Source: an uncultured Acetobacteraceae bacterium (GTDB taxonomy: Bacteria; Pseudomonadota; Alphaproteobacteria; Acetobacterales; Acetobacteraceae). From it: a DNA stretch of 53,144 nt. The stretch is from the NCBI GenBank assembly GCA_903918315.1, contig CAIXEA010000114.1, positions 1-53,144 of the forward strand. The letters run 5' to 3'. Position 1 is the first letter of the stretch. Each line of letters begins with the position of its first letter. Shown piece by piece: positions 51,662-53,144 of this stretch. A program made the translations under genes and the position numbers. The notes beneath the pieces were generated by a model. The model saw nothing but the letters and a program-made list of their open reading frames with translations. It was not told the origin of the DNA and did no database searches.

Positions 51662-51942
51662 GGGATGGCTCCCTCAATCTCGTCACTGGTCAGGCGCCAG
51701 GCGTTGTCCAATTCGGCCACGACGCTGCGCATGAACATCTCCGTCAAGTCCAACGCCCTGGCGTCATCACCGAGGTGATCGGCCAGCAAGGCCAAAGCCA
51801 ACTGCCGGGGTCCATCGCCCTCATAGGTCCATTCGAACCCGGCGGGGGAAAAGCGCTTCAGGTCGAAGCGTGGGTTCAGGGCAACCCCGTCCACCGTCAC
51901 CACGGCGCCATCCAAGCTGCGCCCGCCCTCATAGACCTTCAT
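51658..51942 (-). CDS. DUF6166 domain protein
   Basis: The 94-residue protein matches DUF6166: an MKVYEGGRSLDGAVVTVDG start, then GFEWTYEGDGPRQLALALLADHLGD and DIEGA at the end. The family is a small conserved bacterial and phage protein of unknown function. The gene is sandwiched between the hydrolase and the alcohol dehydrogenase, with four-base overlaps at both ends (51658-51661 and 51939-51942), so it is translated together with them. Confidence 0.78.
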   Translation of the reverse strand: MKVYEGGRSLDGAVVTVDGVALNPRFDLKRFSPAGFEWTYEGDGPRQLALALLADHLGDDARALDLTEMFMRSVVAELDNAWRLTSDEIEGAIP

Positions 51943-53039
51943 GGGAACATCACCACGCTGCGCACGGTTTCCCCGCGCTTGAGGGCGGCGAAACCCTCAT
52001 TGACGTCATCAAGGCGGATACGGGCGGAAATCATCTCGTCCAGCTTCAGCTTCCCGTCGAGATAGGCCCGCGCGAGCATCGGGAAATCCTGTGCCGGCTT
52101 TGCCCCACCATAGGAGCTGCGCACGATCCGCTTCTCCTGCATCAGGCTGCCCCAGCGGAACGCGACCTCATCATTCACCGCGACTTTGCCGAGCCAGACG
52201 ATCTGCCCGCCGGGGCGCACCGCCTCAGCCGACAGGCGAAACGTCTCCGGCCGGCCGGCTGCCTCGATGATCACGTCCGCACCGCGGTTGTCTGTCAAAG
52301 ATTTCGCGAGATCAACGGCTTCCAGAGGGTCGCAGGCATGGGTGGCACCAATCGCGCGGGCCAGTTGGCGGCGGGCCGGGTTGGGGTCCACGGCGATGAT
52401 GCGCTCGGCACCGGCCAGCACGCAGCCCTGGATCGCCGATAGGCCCACCGCGCCGCAGCCGATCACCAGAGCCACGTCACCCCAGCGCAGGCTGGCGATG
52501 CGGGTCGCGGCCCCGACCCCGGTCATGACCCCGCAGCCGATGAGCGCGGCCCGGTCGAAGGGCATGGTGTCCGGCACACGGATCGCCGCCTGGGCCGGAA
52601 CCACGCAGTATTCCGAGAAGCCCCCCAGATACATGAGCTGATGCATCGGCACCGCGTCGCAGGACAGGCGGGGCTTGCCATCGAAATGGAACCCCTTCGG
52701 CCCATTCGTCAGAAACTGCCGGCACAGGATCGGCTGCGACCGTTCGCAGTAGAAGCAGGTTCCGCAATGCGGATTCCAGGACAGCACGACCCGGTCCCCC
52801 AGGCCCAGGTCGGTGACCCCGGCTCCGACTTCGACCACCTCACCCGCGGCCTCATGGCCCAGCACGGCGGGAAGGTTGATCGCGATCGCGCCCTCCATCG
52901 CTTCCAGGTCGGTATGGCAGAGGCTGGCGGCCCGCATCCGCACCAGCACGTCACCAGCGGCGACGGGGCCGACATCGATGGTCTCGATGGTCATGGGCGC
53001 GTTGGTTTGCCGCAGGACGGCGGCTCTGGCTTGCGGCAT
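51939..53039 (-). CDS. zinc-dependent alcohol dehydrogenase (MDR family)
   Basis: The 366-residue protein is a medium-chain dehydrogenase. Catalytic zinc ligands are Cys41 in SLCHTD and His62-Glu63 in GHEAAG. The structural zinc lobe has all four cysteines (NPHCGTCFYCERSQPILC). The cofactor motif is GCGAVGLSA near residue 190. Such enzymes, like the NDMA- or mycothiol-type aryl-alcohol dehydrogenases, oxidise alcohols or formaldehyde adducts. GGAGGG lies before the ATG. It is the first gene of the downstream operon. Confidence 0.93.
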   Translation of the reverse strand: MPQARAAVLRQTNAPMTIETIDVGPVAAGDVLVRMRAASLCHTDLEAMEGAIAINLPAVLGHEAAGEVVEVGAGVTDLGLGDRVVLSWNPHCGTCFYCERSQPILCRQFLTNGPKGFHFDGKPRLSCDAVPMHQLMYLGGFSEYCVVPAQAAIRVPDTMPFDRAALIGCGVMTGVGAATRIASLRWGDVALVIGCGAVGLSAIQGCVLAGAERIIAVDPNPARRQLARAIGATHACDPLEAVDLAKSLTDNRGADVIIEAAGRPETFRLSAEAVRPGGQIVWLGKVAVNDEVAFRWGSLMQEKRIVRSSYGGAKPAQDFPMLARAYLDGKLKLDEMISARIRLDDVNEGFAALKRGETVRSVVMFP

Positions 53040-53060
53040 GGTTTCCCTCCGGGGCGTGCT

Positions 53061-53144
53061 TCACGCCATCATGGCGCGGCCGGACGGGTTGGTGAAGCCG
53101 GTGACGGTGTTCCGATCAGGGCGGCGTGGCTGGGTCGCGATGGC
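53061..53144 (-). CDS. possible C-terminal end of an upstream gene
   Basis: A minus-strand frame enters from the right edge of the window and runs 27 codons (ending TGFTNPSGRAMMA) to a TGA at 53061-53063, 21 bases before the dehydrogenase start. It is a plausible tail of the preceding operon gene, but an open stretch this short could occur by chance in GC-rich DNA. I do not recognise the family. Confidence 0.3.
   Translation of the reverse strand, partial: AIATQPRRPDRNTVTGFTNPSGRAMMA

Noticed and set aside
1-53144. CRISPR array or prophage
   Set aside because: No regularly spaced repeats of 20-40 bases, no cas genes, and no phage structural or integrase genes were seen.

Overview
The window looks like chromosomal DNA of a GC-rich alphaproteobacterium, most likely an Acetobacteraceae or Rhodospirillales relative. 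The evidence is high GC coding density, housekeeping genes of proteobacterial type (glmU, glmS, an ABC-F ATPase, a DbpA-tailed DEAD helicase, tRNA-Val), many 4-base ATGA stop/start overlaps, GTCATGGCCCGG-type palindromic repeats, an IS5-like transposase tail and an HGGxxTGP protein. No phage, CRISPR array, rRNA or replication origin is visible.

Layout. 1-1260: end of an IS5-type transposase, palindromic repeats and an HGGxxTGP-motif gene with a four-copy short repeat. 1264-7772: ABC-F ATPase, an M81 (MlrC-like) protein, two tandem D-2-hydroxyacid dehydrogenases and a divergent MFS exporter. 7805-11420: an MBL-fold hydrolase divergent from a lone hydantoinase A gene. 11421-20674: an accessory glycan-type island. 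It has a GT90 glycosyltransferase, a GT61 gene broken by a C9 tract and an in-frame stop, two paralogous SGNH hydrolases (one fused to a FESLGDNCE-like domain and frameshifted), an FkbH-type HAD-IIIC enzyme and its acyl carrier protein. Its first 2.5 kb is strikingly AT-rich, which points to transfer.

20754-26756: a phosphonate-type ABC importer (phnC, phnD and two phnE) followed by a gentisate 1,2-dioxygenase and a flavin monooxygenase that could supply gentisate. 26757-29738: a glycosyltransferase 2, a TauD-type dioxygenase and an F420-type LLM oxidoreductase. 29888-30450: a ParDE-like toxin-antitoxin pair. 30482-40660: conserved core genes, namely DEAD helicase, tRNA-Val, DUF3108 protein, phosphoglycolate phosphatase, glmU-glmS (UDP-GlcNAc synthesis), PhzF-like isomerase, a GmhB-like HAD phosphatase and a CNNM/CorC protein.

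40832-45810: a sugar-acid module with a small coiled protein, KDPG-type aldolase, KDG kinase, an ACS-type MFS transporter and a family 5 solute-binding protein, most joined by 4-base overlaps. 45900-47471: a tail-to-tail MT-A70 methyltransferase and BglII/BstYI-type endonuclease, which together read as a restriction-modification system. 47529-53144: a secreted protein, a small membrane protein coupled to a fatty acid hydroxylase, MaoC with a coupled small gene, and a minus-strand catabolic operon (alcohol dehydrogenase, DUF6166, alpha/beta hydrolase, SDR).

The best candidate for something undescribed is the FkbH-ACP-SGNH-GT90 island, which could make an activated small acyl unit (for example glyceryl) and attach it to a surface glycan. 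That role is inference. All identifications rest on reading motifs by eye; no database search was run.
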